From positions 1-39,991 of the forward strand of contig NZ_BANU01000042.1 of NCBI RefSeq assembly GCF_000333035.1: a stretch of DNA of 39,991 nucleotides, in the 5' to 3' direction. Origin of the DNA: Gordonia sihwensis NBRC 108236. GTDB lineage: Bacteria; Actinomycetota; Actinomycetes; Mycobacteriales; Mycobacteriaceae. This document shows, one piece after another, positions 8,418 to 16,365 of the stretch. A program made the translations under genes and the position numbers. The notes beneath the pieces are model-generated. The model saw nothing but the letters and a program-made list of their open reading frames with translations. It was not told the DNA's origin and did no database searches. How positions within the stretch are numbered: position 1 is the stretch's first letter; each line of letters opens with the position of its first letter.

Positions 8418-9542
8418 ATGGGCGAGACTGAGATTCCGGGTGCGGCGCATCTGGTGTTGACCGACGGGGTAGTGCATCTCGAGCCCGAACAGGCAGTGTT
8501 CGAAGCGATGCTGGCGGGGTGGGAACGTCAGCAACGAACGCGGTTTCTCAGTGACGAGGGGACGATCGCGCCGCGTTTGTCGCTGGTGCGTCGGATGGCC
8601 GAGTTCACCAATTCGTATCCGTGGCAATGGGAACCGGCGGACGGTGAAGATTTCATCGTGCATCTGCGGTCCTCGGTCCGGCGTAAGCCGATCGTGGTGT
8701 CGACCGCCCGGTCGTACGAGATGTCGATTTGCTTGTTCATGGAGTACGTCACCGACAGCCGCTACGGTTGGCCTGCGCAGTGCTGGGATCGGTTTTCGGT
8801 TGTGCCGCAACAGGTTTTTCACGAGGGAAACACGATCGCGCATGCTGCAGATTTCGAGGGCGGACCGGGGAGGCGGCCGCTGACCTACGACGAAGTGCAG
8901 ACCTTGTTCGATGCCGCGGACGGCCGCGTCGAGCAGATCCGCAAGCTGGGCCGCAAAGGTTCGTTGACAGCGTTACGCGACGCCGCCCTGCTCAAGACCG
9001 TCTACGCCTACGGACTGCGCCGTCGAGAGGCCCGCGGGTTAGATCTCTCCGACCGACGCCGCGCACCGAAAGCAGCGCAGTACGGCCAGTACGGTGCTTG
9101 GTTCGTGCGGTGGGGGAAGGCATCGAAGGGAAGCCCGCCGAAGCGGCGCACCGTGTTGACGGTTCCGGAGATGGATTGGATCGTCGATGTGCTCGACCAC
9201 TGGGTCGAGGAGGTTCGGCCATTGATGAAGCCGGGCGCGCTGACCGCGCTCTGGGTCAGCGAGCGCGCCGGTCGAATGTCACTGCGCAGCATCAACGATG
9301 CCTTCGAGCAAGTGCGTCAGGCGGCGGGGTTGCCGGTCGAACTCGACCTGCACTGTCTGCGGCATTCGTACGTCACGCATCTGGTGGAGTTCGACTACCC
9401 AGAACGGTTCGTCTCCGAACAGGTCGGTCACCGATACGCCTCGACGACCGCGATCTATACCGGTGTATCCGACGAGTACCGAACCCGACTAATACGCCGA
9501 GCGCTGCAGAGCCGCGACACTTTATGGAAGGGAGCGCCATGA
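8418..9542 (+). CDS. Tyrosine recombinase (second of block)
   Basis: This 374-residue tyrosine recombinase has all catalytic residues visible: R201 (YAYGLRRREARGL), K237 (GKASKGSP), H312-x-x-R315 (LHCLRHSYVT), H338 (VGHRYASTTAIY) and Y347. The first about 145 residues form the core-binding domain. No ribosome site is evident. In-frame ATGs lie at 8409 and 8418; I took 8418 because the conserved-looking protein starts there. The stop overlaps the next gene by 4 bases (ATGA), so this recombinase and the XRE-like protein are probably translated together. It is clearly distinct in sequence from the first recombinase. Confidence 0.88.
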   Translation: MGETEIPGAAHLVLTDGVVHLEPEQAVFEAMLAGWERQQRTRFLSDEGTIAPRLSLVRRMAEFTNSYPWQWEPADGEDFIVHLRSSVRRKPIVVSTARSYEMSICLFMEYVTDSRYGWPAQCWDRFSVVPQQVFHEGNTIAHAADFEGGPGRRPLTYDEVQTLFDAADGRVEQIRKLGRKGSLTALRDAALLKTVYAYGLRRREARGLDLSDRRRAPKAAQYGQYGAWFVRWGKASKGSPPKRRTVLTVPEMDWIVDVLDHWVEEVRPLMKPGALTALWVSERAGRMSLRSINDAFEQVRQAAGLPVELDLHCLRHSYVTHLVEFDYPERFVSEQVGHRYASTTAIYTGVSDEYRTRLIRRALQSRDTLWKGAP

Positions 9543-9871
9543 TCAAGAAGATGGGCTACCGCTGGAACCTGCGACGCCTGATGGCCGACCATGAGATGTT
9601 CCAGACCACCGAGCTGGGCCCGCTGCTCGCCGAGCGCGGGATTCACCTCTCCCGCGAACAGGTCTACCGGCTCGTCACCGCACCGCCGCAACGGTTGTCG
9701 ATGGACACCCTCGCCGCGTTGTGCGACATCCTCGGGTGCACACCGAACGACCTCATCGAGATCGACGTCGTCAACACTGCTATCAAGAAGACGAGCAACG
9801 GCAGTACGGGTGAGCACCCAGCCCCGCCACGGGCACGACGCACCACCATCCGCCGACCAGAGACGACATGA
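9539..9871 (+). CDS. Small XRE-like helix-turn-helix protein
   Basis: This 110-residue protein has a Cro/CI-type helix-turn-helix over about residues 10-75 (LRRLMADHEMFQTTELGPLL, then SREQVYRLVT and LSMDTLAALCDILGCTPNDL). Its tail is basic and disordered (PPRARRTTIRRP). GGAAGGGAG precedes the ATG. It overlaps both neighbours by 4 bases, locking it into the recombinase operon. Likely roles are operon repression or acting as a directionality/accessory DNA-binding factor for the recombinases. Both are inference. Confidence 0.8.
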   Translation: MIKKMGYRWNLRRLMADHEMFQTTELGPLLAERGIHLSREQVYRLVTAPPQRLSMDTLAALCDILGCTPNDLIEIDVVNTAIKKTSNGSTGEHPAPPRARRTTIRRPETT

Positions 9872-11955
9872 GCCGACGGCCGGGAGTCGAGCCACGCCAA
9901 ATCGTGCTCGAGCGAGCCGCCCATCACGTCAGAAACAGTGTTCCTGACCTCAGCCTCTGCGCCGCAATGGAATTCGTTGCCGAAGCGGTAGTCGACTCAA
10001 CACTGAGACCGTTGGAAGCGCACCTTGCGCGGCATCCCGATGCGCTGACGTCGGGATCATCGAACACCCCAGTGGCAGTGCAGCGACTGGCCGCGCTACT
10101 CGTCGCGGCCGGACACACCACGGTCACGATTCCCAGTTGCCTACGATGCAAGGCCCCAAAGATCCTGCACCACATAGTCGACGGAGGTCGTGTCTGCGAC
10201 AACTGCCGACGATATTTCCACTGCGCGCCGTGCAGTCGCTGCGGCAAGGATCGGTCGATCGCCAAACGCGACGACCACGGCAGACCACTGTGCAGCTCAT
10301 GCGTCCCCCGCAAGAGGGGGCCATGCGGACAATGTGGGCGAGTGTTGGCGATCAAGGCGCGGCGGAGCGACGGCGCCGCATTGTGTCCGAATTGCTACCG
10401 CACTCCGCACTGCACCTGCATCCGGTGCGGGGAGGACGCGCCCACATACGCCCACACCGACGACGGCCCGATCTGCAAAAGCTGCTACACCCGGCCCAAG
10501 CGCCGCTGCGGTGGGTGCGGCGAAGTCAGGGGAATCGACCGCACCGCCCGAGGCACCGAACCTGATCTCTGCAACCGCTGCCTCACCCGACCACGACACC
10601 CATGCGTGATCTGCGGTGCGGCGCATCCAGCACATCCGGATGCCCAACAACCGGTATGTCTTCGCTGCCGCGACGACGGCCATGTCCTCGAACCCCAGCT
10701 CACCGAATCCCCGACACGAGTACGCCGGCGACAACACGAAACCGCCCACGACGCACTCGAGGCAAAGCTCCGCATCGTCCTCAGTCACCCGGAACACGGC
10801 ATTGCCGAGCAACTTGTTCCGTTAATTGCCGTCTTCGCCCACGTCCCCAATCCGTCTTCGATGATGCGCTGGCTTCATCGACGCGCCGGCGGTGCGAAGT
10901 TGCTTCACGAGCTCGCTCAACGAGCCCACCACGAGTCCCTGAGCCATGAACTGCTCGACCAGTGCCCGCCGAGCTATGCTTTGCACCGACTGCGTGATCT
11001 GCTCGTCCACGCGGGAATTCTCGCGGAGCGCGACGAGTTGCTCGAGCGAATCGAACAGTGGCTCGAGCATGCCCTCGGTGAACGGCCCGCTCATCACATC
11101 GCACTCGTGCGACCATTCGCCACCTGGCACGTTCTGCGGCGTGCTCGCCGACGATCCAACCGACGGCCCGTCACGGTCAGCGCTGCCACTTACGTTCGGA
11201 GCCAAATCGCAATCAGTCTCGAATTCCTGACCTGGCTCGATGAACGCGGCAAGACACTGCCCACGACCGATCAAGCCGACATCGATGTTTGGCTCGACGG
11301 TGGCAGCGAATACCGTTACTTCGTAACCACATTCATAGAATGGTCGAAAGGAAGGAAGCTATGCTCCGACCTGACGGTGCCCCAAAGGCCGAGCGCCGAC
11401 CCGTCGAACTTGCTCACCGAAGAAGACCGGTGGGACATGCTCGACAGGTGTCTTCACGACGACGAACTGCCTCTCGACGTCCGAGTCACGGGTGCGCTCG
11501 TCCTGCTTTACGGCCGCACAACCACCAGCATCGCTACGCTGACCTGTGGCCGCATCGACGTCGTCGACCAGGAGACCTACCTGCGTTTCGACGAAGGCCC
11601 CGCCTTGGTGCCACCTGCACTGGCCGCACTCCTGACCACCCTGCGAGACAACAGAGTCGGTCGCGAAACCTTCTACCAGACCGAACTCGCAACCCGATTT
11701 CTGTTTCCGGGAAGGTCCCCGGGCAGGCCAATGGCGTCTGCTGTCCTCGCACGCAAACTCCGCCACCACGGGATCGAACCGCTTCCTGCCCGCCACTCGG
11801 CTCGCTCGGCCTGGGCCCGCGACATCCCTGCCCCGATCGCCGCTGACCTACTCGGCGTCAACATATCTACAGCCACCAAATGGTCCAGTCGAACACGACG
11901 AGACTGGGCCGACTACCTGCTCGCTCGTTCCGAAGAGCAACAAGACGAATCATGA
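9868..11955 (+). CDS. Six-zinc-ribbon protein with degenerate tyrosine-recombinase domain
   Basis: In this 695-residue protein, residues 91-267 contain six tandem CxxC-x15-17-CxxC zinc ribbons: C91/94/110/113, C122/125/142/145, C153/156/173/176, C184/187/203/206, C214/217/235/238 and C246/249/264/267. A helical middle follows. The C-terminal 200 residues look like a tyrosine-recombinase catalytic fold: YGRTTTSIATL resembles the first Arg motif and HSAR (H643-R646) the HxxR box. In the next box, GVNISTATKW replaces the usual GH...T..Y, so the second His and the nucleophilic Tyr are missing. It is probably a non-catalytic DNA-binding partner of the two upstream recombinases. It overlaps the XRE gene by 4 bases. 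I do not recognise a named family. Confidence 0.8.
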   Translation: MSRRPGVEPRQIVLERAAHHVRNSVPDLSLCAAMEFVAEAVVDSTLRPLEAHLARHPDALTSGSSNTPVAVQRLAALLVAAGHTTVTIPSCLRCKAPKILHHIVDGGRVCDNCRRYFHCAPCSRCGKDRSIAKRDDHGRPLCSSCVPRKRGPCGQCGRVLAIKARRSDGAALCPNCYRTPHCTCIRCGEDAPTYAHTDDGPICKSCYTRPKRRCGGCGEVRGIDRTARGTEPDLCNRCLTRPRHPCVICGAAHPAHPDAQQPVCLRCRDDGHVLEPQLTESPTRVRRRQHETAHDALEAKLRIVLSHPEHGIAEQLVPLIAVFAHVPNPSSMMRWLHRRAGGAKLLHELAQRAHHESLSHELLDQCPPSYALHRLRDLLVHAGILAERDELLERIEQWLEHALGERPAHHIALVRPFATWHVLRRARRRSNRRPVTVSAATYVRSQIAISLEFLTWLDERGKTLPTTDQADIDVWLDGGSEYRYFVTTFIEWSKGRKLCSDLTVPQRPSADPSNLLTEEDRWDMLDRCLHDDELPLDVRVTGALVLLYGRTTTSIATLTCGRIDVVDQETYLRFDEGPALVPPALAALLTTLRDNRVGRETFYQTELATRFLFPGRSPGRPMASAVLARKLRHHGIEPLPARHSARSAWARDIPAPIAADLLGVNISTATKWSSRTRRDWADYLLARSEEQQDES

Positions 11956-11972
11956 ACGCCAAGCTGAAACAG

Positions 11973-11999
11973 TGAATGTGCACTTACACAACACATTCA
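11973..11999. repeat. Dyad TGAATGTG-N11-CACATTCA at the end of the recombinase block
   Basis: Eight-base perfect arms (11973-11980 and 11992-11999) lie 18 bases after the zinc-ribbon gene. There is no T-run, so it is a poor intrinsic terminator. The position at the block boundary makes a recombination core site possible. The rest of the gap to 12127 holds no clear feature, and no copy of the left-end TGTCA repeat was seen. Confidence 0.4.
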
Positions 12000-12127
12000 A
12001 GGTCCTACCATCGAGCATTTCGACCAGGTTCGATCCGGGCATCGGGTCTCGACTACCTGTCCCTGTTTTCGGATACACCGACGAGTGGGCAGGTTACGTC
12101 GCCGGTGGCCCCCAAATGGGGTTGCGT

Positions 12128-12541
12128 CTACGATTCGGCGCTTGGGTAGGAAGCGACTGCTTCGACCTCGAACAGAATGTCGGGCATGGCCAAACCCGAC
12201 ACACCGATTACGGTCTGTGTCGGTGGCAGCTCCCCGCAGCTGTCATGGACAACACTTCCGATGATTCCGAGCTTCTCGAAATCCGGGCCGACGACGTAGG
12301 TTCTGAGTTGGACGATGTTGCTGTGGTCGAGCCCGTGCGAAGCCAGGGCCACGCCGAGGTTGGCGAATGCTTGTTTCACTTGGCCGGCGAAGTCGGCAGA
12401 GACGACCATGCCGTCCTTTCCGGATCCGTACTGACCGGAGACGAACACTAGGCCAGTACCGGCCGGCACTGCCGCAGTGTGACTGTAGCCGTAGGGAATT
12501 GGGTCGTGGAGCTCACTGGGGTTGATGACTGAGTGGGACAT
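12128..12541 (-). CDS. RidA/YjgF family protein
   Basis: This protein of about 137 residues belongs to the RidA (YjgF/YER057c/UK114) family. Members hydrolyse reactive enamines and imines or act as related deaminases in the cytoplasm. Family features visible are VFVSGQYG near residue 35, AFANLGVALASHGL, VVQLRTYVV-like (NIVQLRTYVV, with the conserved Arg) and the C-terminal LFEVEAVAS. The ATG at 12541 has AAGGGTG upstream; a GTG at 12550 overlapping the tetR stop (GTGA) is an alternative. It is the downstream gene of a two-gene operon with tetR. Substrate is unknown. Confidence 0.82.
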   Translation of the reverse strand: MSHSVINPSELHDPIPYGYSHTAAVPAGTGLVFVSGQYGSGKDGMVVSADFAGQVKQAFANLGVALASHGLDHSNIVQLRTYVVGPDFEKLGIIGSVVHDSCGELPPTQTVIGVSGLAMPDILFEVEAVASYPSAES

Positions 12542-12546
12542 GGGTG

Positions 12547-13206
12547 TCACCCTTCTTGTTCGCCGAGCGCCGGCGGGTTGCCGGAAGTTTCGTGGGTATC
12601 AACTTGGAGGACGTACGCCAACTGGGAGATGACTACGTCGCGGTAATTCGTTGCAGGAAGAGGCAGGTGGCCGAGTACCGTTGGGTACAGCACGCCGACG
12701 ATGTTTGCCACTGCGACTTCGACGATGGACTCGACATCGAAGCGCGGGTCGAATTGACCGCTCTCCACTCCTCGACGAACAGCGTCCGCGAAGGGTTCTC
12801 GGTACTGGGTCGCCAATGCTGTGGCGTGCTGCCGGAGTTCGGTGTCGTGGGCGGCTGCCGTCCAGAATTCCATGAGCATCCGCCAGGTCGGAACATCCGT
12901 TGCAAGGCCACGGTCCACCATCGCCACCAGTTGTTTCCATGGGTCATCGAATTGCGCCGTGAATTCGCGCATGGCTTCAACGGCAACGGAAGTGGCGCGT
13001 TGGAAAGCTTCGATCAACATGTCCTCGCGAGATCCGAAGTAGCCCTGCAAGGTGCTTACTGCGATACCGGAGGCCTCGGAGATATCTGCGTACCTGGTGC
13101 CGCTGTATCCGCGGACCGCCATAGTCGATATCACCTGATCGAGCACGAGGAGACGCTTGGGGCCACCTGCTCGTCGGTTGCGCACTGCGGCTTCGCTCAT
13201 AGCCAT
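12547..13206 (-). CDS. TetR family transcriptional regulator
   Basis: This protein of about 219 residues has a TetR N-terminal helix-turn-helix (VISTMAVRGYSGTRYADISE, then ASGIAVSTLQGYFGSREDML) and an all-helical ligand-binding C-terminus. The first ATG (13206) lies inside the long dyad at 13200-13231, so the ATG at 13200 may be the real start. It is transcribed with ridA and most likely represses its own operon through that dyad. Ligand is unknown; the neighbour suggests an amine or imine-producing metabolite, which is inference only. Confidence 0.88.
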   Translation of the reverse strand: MAMSEAAVRNRRAGGPKRLLVLDQVISTMAVRGYSGTRYADISEASGIAVSTLQGYFGSREDMLIEAFQRATSVAVEAMREFTAQFDDPWKQLVAMVDRGLATDVPTWRMLMEFWTAAAHDTELRQHATALATQYREPFADAVRRGVESGQFDPRFDVESIVEVAVANIVGVLYPTVLGHLPLPATNYRDVVISQLAYVLQVDTHETSGNPPALGEQEG

Positions 13207-13231
13207 ACCGTATCACAATACGGTATGGCTA
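13200..13231. promoter_or_regulatory. TetR operator, 14-bp perfect arms
   Basis: The arm TAGCCATACCGTAT (13200-13213) is mirrored exactly at 13218-13231 around CACA. It overlaps the tetR start codon region, which is typical of autoregulation and compatible with a leaderless or very short 5' leader. Confidence 0.85.
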
Positions 13232-13532
13232 GCCGGTTCAACATCCGCCTTCGATCACGTCCACCGCCGCAAACGAGCCTCCGATTGACGTGACGGTGCG
13301 AATGGACGGGCTCGTACGGAACGGTTTCGCGCCCGCTGACAGACGGCGGGCAGATCTGAAGATGCTTGGGCTACGGGGGCGTCCACCTCGGCTCGACGTC
13401 ACCAAGGCTGGGCGAGCGGTGCCTAAACTGTTGTAACAGCCAAACCGGGGAGGAAGTGTCACCGTTTCCGAACACTGCAACTTTGAATATCGACACTCCG
13501 CCAGTCAATCGAACGGAATTACGTTCGGCTCG
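13232..13532. other. Gap between tetR and the recombinase-like gene
   Basis: About 300 bases without a convincing gene. A short dyad CTGTT-GT-AACAG lies at 13428-13439. The reading frame of the next gene is open back to about 13437 but holds no ATG or GTG before 13533. Confidence 0.4.
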
Positions 13533-14552
13533 GTGGCTTATGGCATCTCGGGTCTCGGCCGCTCCGCAGAACACACATGGGCATTGTTCTGCGACTGGTG
13601 CGCTGCCAGCGACCGGTCGTCGCTGCCTGCTACACCGTCCACACTGGCAGAGTTTCTTGACCACCACCCTGCCGCAGTCGCCACGCAGCGTCGTCGAGTA
13701 TCGGCTGTCAACGCTGCCCACCGCAGTCGCGGTATGGCCGAACCCGGTCGCTCGGTCCCCATTCGGCTCGCTCTCGCAGAGCGCCGCCGGGAACGTCTCA
13801 CCGAAATCCGTGGCTGCGCTGCATCGATCATCGACGGCATTCTGTCGTCTGGATGGCCATACGGGCTGTTCGGGCGACGTGATGCACTGATATTGACTTT
13901 GGTTTCTGCCGGACTGACTTACCGTGACATCAGCACTCTGCGCCGCGGCGACATCGAGGTCGCAGGGCCGGACCTGATCGTTTCCGGCCTGCACCGTGTC
14001 ACCCCGACCATGCTCGGCAGTTACGGTGAGTCCGGTCCGGTGTCGGTGTACCGGCGCTGGGCGCAACTTCAGTCGATGTTCGATCGCTCCGCGAGTATCT
14101 CGATGCTCCGTGAATTTCTCGACCCCGATCGCTCACCTTCGATGTCTGCGTCTCCGGTGGTGACAGCGCAGCACGCGGAGGAGCCGCTTGTGGTTCGTAT
14201 CGATCGCTGGGGCTACACACCCTGGACGCCGGAACCGCTCACAGTGCAGTCGCTGTCCGCACTGACGCGCGCTCACCTGAACGGTCGGCCGGCTGCGCAT
14301 CGACCGCGCACCCTGTGGACGACGAACGACCCCGACAGTGCTGTTCTACACGGAGCAGAACCAGGTCGATCGGGCTTCGTTCTGGACAATGCCTACTACG
14401 AGCACGGGATTCGTGCCCGGCGTGACGCACACATCCGCCTCGCCGAGCTCGACGATCGGTTCGACGACATCAATGACCGCGTCGACGATCTTTTGCGCAC
14501 TCTCGTCGACATTCTCGACGAACACGACGGATGGGATCGCGGCGACTGTTGA
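13533..14552 (+). CDS. Recombinase-like protein lacking catalytic residues
   Basis: This protein of 339 residues has its N-terminal two thirds resembling the core-binding domain plus first catalytic helices of a tyrosine recombinase: HTWALFCDWCAAS near residue 15, then RRDALILTLVSAGLTYRDIS and TLRRGDIEV near residue 110. The position of the first catalytic Arg holds Thr-Tyr, and no HxxR or nucleophilic Tyr box follows. The C-terminus has an acidic coiled-coil-like stretch (about residues 300-330, rich in Asp/Leu). The only start seen is GTG at 13533, with a weak ribosome site. It may be a domesticated DNA-binding relative of integrases. Function unknown. Confidence 0.65.
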   Translation: MAYGISGLGRSAEHTWALFCDWCAASDRSSLPATPSTLAEFLDHHPAAVATQRRRVSAVNAAHRSRGMAEPGRSVPIRLALAERRRERLTEIRGCAASIIDGILSSGWPYGLFGRRDALILTLVSAGLTYRDISTLRRGDIEVAGPDLIVSGLHRVTPTMLGSYGESGPVSVYRRWAQLQSMFDRSASISMLREFLDPDRSPSMSASPVVTAQHAEEPLVVRIDRWGYTPWTPEPLTVQSLSALTRAHLNGRPAAHRPRTLWTTNDPDSAVLHGAEPGRSGFVLDNAYYEHGIRARRDAHIRLAELDDRFDDINDRVDDLLRTLVDILDEHDGWDRGDC

Positions 14553-14613
14553 TGCTGTCTCTCGGGCAACTGGCATCGGCGGACTGATTGCACTGTCGGT
14601 GTGCTGTCGACCC

Positions 14614-14868
14614 ATGGACACAGATGTCGACTTCCGTCACCGGCTCGATGTCTACGTCGATGAGTGGGTGCCCTTGGGTCGATGGCAGCACCGTCTTCGA
14701 TACCCGACCGCCGAAACGACGAGACGACCGAAGGCGCGTCCAATTGTCGTCACAGTCATCGCAAACGACTACGAGTATGAGCCCCTGAGGGTGATATCAG
14801 CACATACCCATGGGGTACATCTGACCGTGTATACATCCGATGCTCGCTGGGTCGCCTCGGATAGCTAG
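14614..14868 (+). CDS. Possible small hypothetical protein
   Basis: An 84-residue frame beginning MDTDVDFRHRLDVYVDEW. The first half has reasonable G/C third positions; the second half is less gene-like and contains the CsoR-type palindrome at 14805. There is no clear ribosome site and no recognised domain. It could be a non-coding gap or a decayed gene. Confidence 0.25.
   Translation: MDTDVDFRHRLDVYVDEWVPLGRWQHRLRYPTAETTRRPKARPIVVTVIANDYEYEPLRVISAHTHGVHLTVYTSDARWVASDS
14805..14817. promoter_or_regulatory. CsoR/CstR-like palindrome with short spacer
   Basis: TACCC-ATG-GGGTA has the same arms as the seven sites further right but a 3-base centre instead of 4. No obvious target gene starts nearby. 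It may be a decayed operator or chance. Confidence 0.35.
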
Positions 14869-15139
14869 GGGTCTCGGATCCTGCGACGTACGTGTCGTCG
14901 ATATCCGTAATTTTCTGTGGGACACCCGACAGTGGGCTGCGGGTCGATTGGTTCTGGTGAGACGAGGAGACTGGTGTGATCGCTCGATGTCGCAGGTCGG
15001 ACTCGGACTTCGATCCGGGGTACGTCGTGAGCGCCCCGACCTCCTTCGACTGCGGTCCAGCCACTCGGCCGGCCGTTCGACCAACATGCGGTTCGAGGCA
15101 CCGCATCCAAACCTGGCCCGTGTCGGTGACGACTCGGTC
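14869..15139. other. Gap before anti-sigma gene end
   Basis: No supported gene. The reading frames here on both strands look like out-of-frame GC-rich sequence. Together with the doubtful gene at 14614, the stretch 14553-15139 is essentially unassigned. Confidence 0.4.
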
Positions 15140-15817
15140 TCAGCGAGAGGCCCGCGCGATCGTGTTGCCCGCCGGATCGTCGATCACGATCGAGTGGATG
15201 TCCTCGACAGAAAGGGACGTCGCGCCGGTCACCGCTGCTGCTCGGCTCGCGGTGACCGACCATTGAGCTGCTTGCTGTCGAGCCCCGTCGTTGCCGACCA
15301 CCTGGAGAGTGAGGACGCCTGCGTCGGGGAGTTGTTGGACGTCGACGTCGATCGATGTGCCCCAGGCTTTCGTGGTGAGCTCGAGCTCACCTGTGGCCCC
15401 GATGGTGCTCGACAGAACGAGCGGGCGGGCTCCCGCATCGTTCACCGTTGTCGAATCGTCGGAGCGGGCGAGGCTACTGAGCGGGACGATCGCCGCAGCG
15501 ACTCCCAGAACGAGGGTCGCCGACACCGCAGTCCACACTCGCCGCCGCCTCTTCTCGGAGGTCCGTTGCTGCCTCATCGCGCTCAGCAGGTGGTCGAGTC
15601 GCTGGTCTGCACCGGCCGTCGAGTGCACCGGTGAGAGATCTGCTGGCTGCCTTCGACGTCGAAGCACACCCGCGACGGGTGCCAGTACGTCGATTTCGGT
15701 TCGGCAGGCAAGGCAGTCGTCGAGATGTCGTCGTACCGCTGCTCGGTCGTCGCGCTCGAGTCCGTCGAGTACGTACGCCCCGAGCAGTGGTCGGATCTCG
15801 TCGTGCGCTGAGCTCAT
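15140..15817 (-). CDS. Anti-sigma factor, RslA-like, zinc-finger HC2
   Basis: This 225-residue membrane protein begins SAHDEIRPLLGAYVLDGLE, followed by the zinc anti-sigma motif HLDDCLAC (H31, C35, C38). A single membrane segment lies at about 95-113 (VWTAVSATLVLGVAAAIV), followed by an extracytoplasmic domain of about 110 residues. This matches the mycobacterial RslA type, in which the zinc domain holds SigL inactive and lets go on oxidation (known for the family). It overlaps the sigma gene by 4 bases (ATGA), so stoichiometric coupled synthesis is expected. Confidence 0.85.
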   Translation of the reverse strand: MSSAHDEIRPLLGAYVLDGLERDDRAAVRRHLDDCLACRTEIDVLAPVAGVLRRRRQPADLSPVHSTAGADQRLDHLLSAMRQQRTSEKRRRRVWTAVSATLVLGVAAAIVPLSSLARSDDSTTVNDAGARPLVLSSTIGATGELELTTKAWGTSIDVDVQQLPDAGVLTLQVVGNDGARQQAAQWSVTASRAAAVTGATSLSVEDIHSIVIDDPAGNTIARASR

Positions 15818-16365
15818 GGAATCAATCCCAACTCGTCGAAGATCCGGCGTAGGGCACGTACAGCGTAGTAGGAGCGGGACTTGACCGTGCCGACCGCGAT
15901 ATCGAGGTGTGCGGCCACTTCGGAGACGGTTCGGCCCTCGTAGTAGATGAGCACGATGACCGCTCGATGCTCCTCGGACAACCGGTGCAGCGACTCGTCT
16001 ATGAGCCACCCGTCGAGGACCCCGCCCAATTCGTCGTCGATGCACTCGGCAGCGAGTGCGATCTGGTCGTGGACAAGAGTCGGCCTGCTCGTGCTCGCCC
16101 GCCACTGATCGGTGAGCACGTTTCGCGCGATCGTCATGAGATAGGACCGCGTCGATGCTGCTGTCACATCGATGCGGTCGATCCCGCGCCACGCACGCAA
16201 CATCGTCTCCTGGACGATGTCCTCGCACTGCTCGCGGGTCTGGGTGTAGCGGCTGACGAATCGAGTCACTGCATGCTGGTGCTCGCGGAAGAGCGCCGAC
16301 ATGGCAACTTCGGACGCATCGACGAGCTGATGGTTCTGCTGTGAGCCGGATTCGACACCGTCCAC
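15814..16365 (-). CDS. sigL: ECF sigma factor, SigL-like
   Basis: This 183-residue ECF sigma factor has region 2 with CEDIVQETMLRAW (about residue 47) and region 4 with LSEEHRAVIVLIYYEGRTVS and GTVKSRSYYAVRALR. The C-terminal half resembles M. tuberculosis SigL as I remember it. The longest start is GTG at 16365, directly after the stop of the DUF302 gene; an internal ATG at 16302 (MSALFREHQ) is an alternative. Operon order is DUF302 lipoprotein, sigma, anti-sigma. A SigL-type promoter upstream of the first gene suggests autoregulation. Confidence 0.87.
   Translation of the reverse strand: MDGVESGSQQNHQLVDASEVAMSALFREHQHAVTRFVSRYTQTREQCEDIVQETMLRAWRGIDRIDVTAASTRSYLMTIARNVLTDQWRASTSRPTLVHDQIALAAECIDDELGGVLDGWLIDESLHRLSEEHRAVIVLIYYEGRTVSEVAAHLDIAVGTVKSRSYYAVRALRRIFDELGLIP

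Noticed and set aside
11956..13540. Right end of the Tn402-like element
   Set aside because: I looked for an inverted copy of TGTCA...AGAAGAC; only fragments such as CTGAAAC at 11963 were found, below what I would accept.
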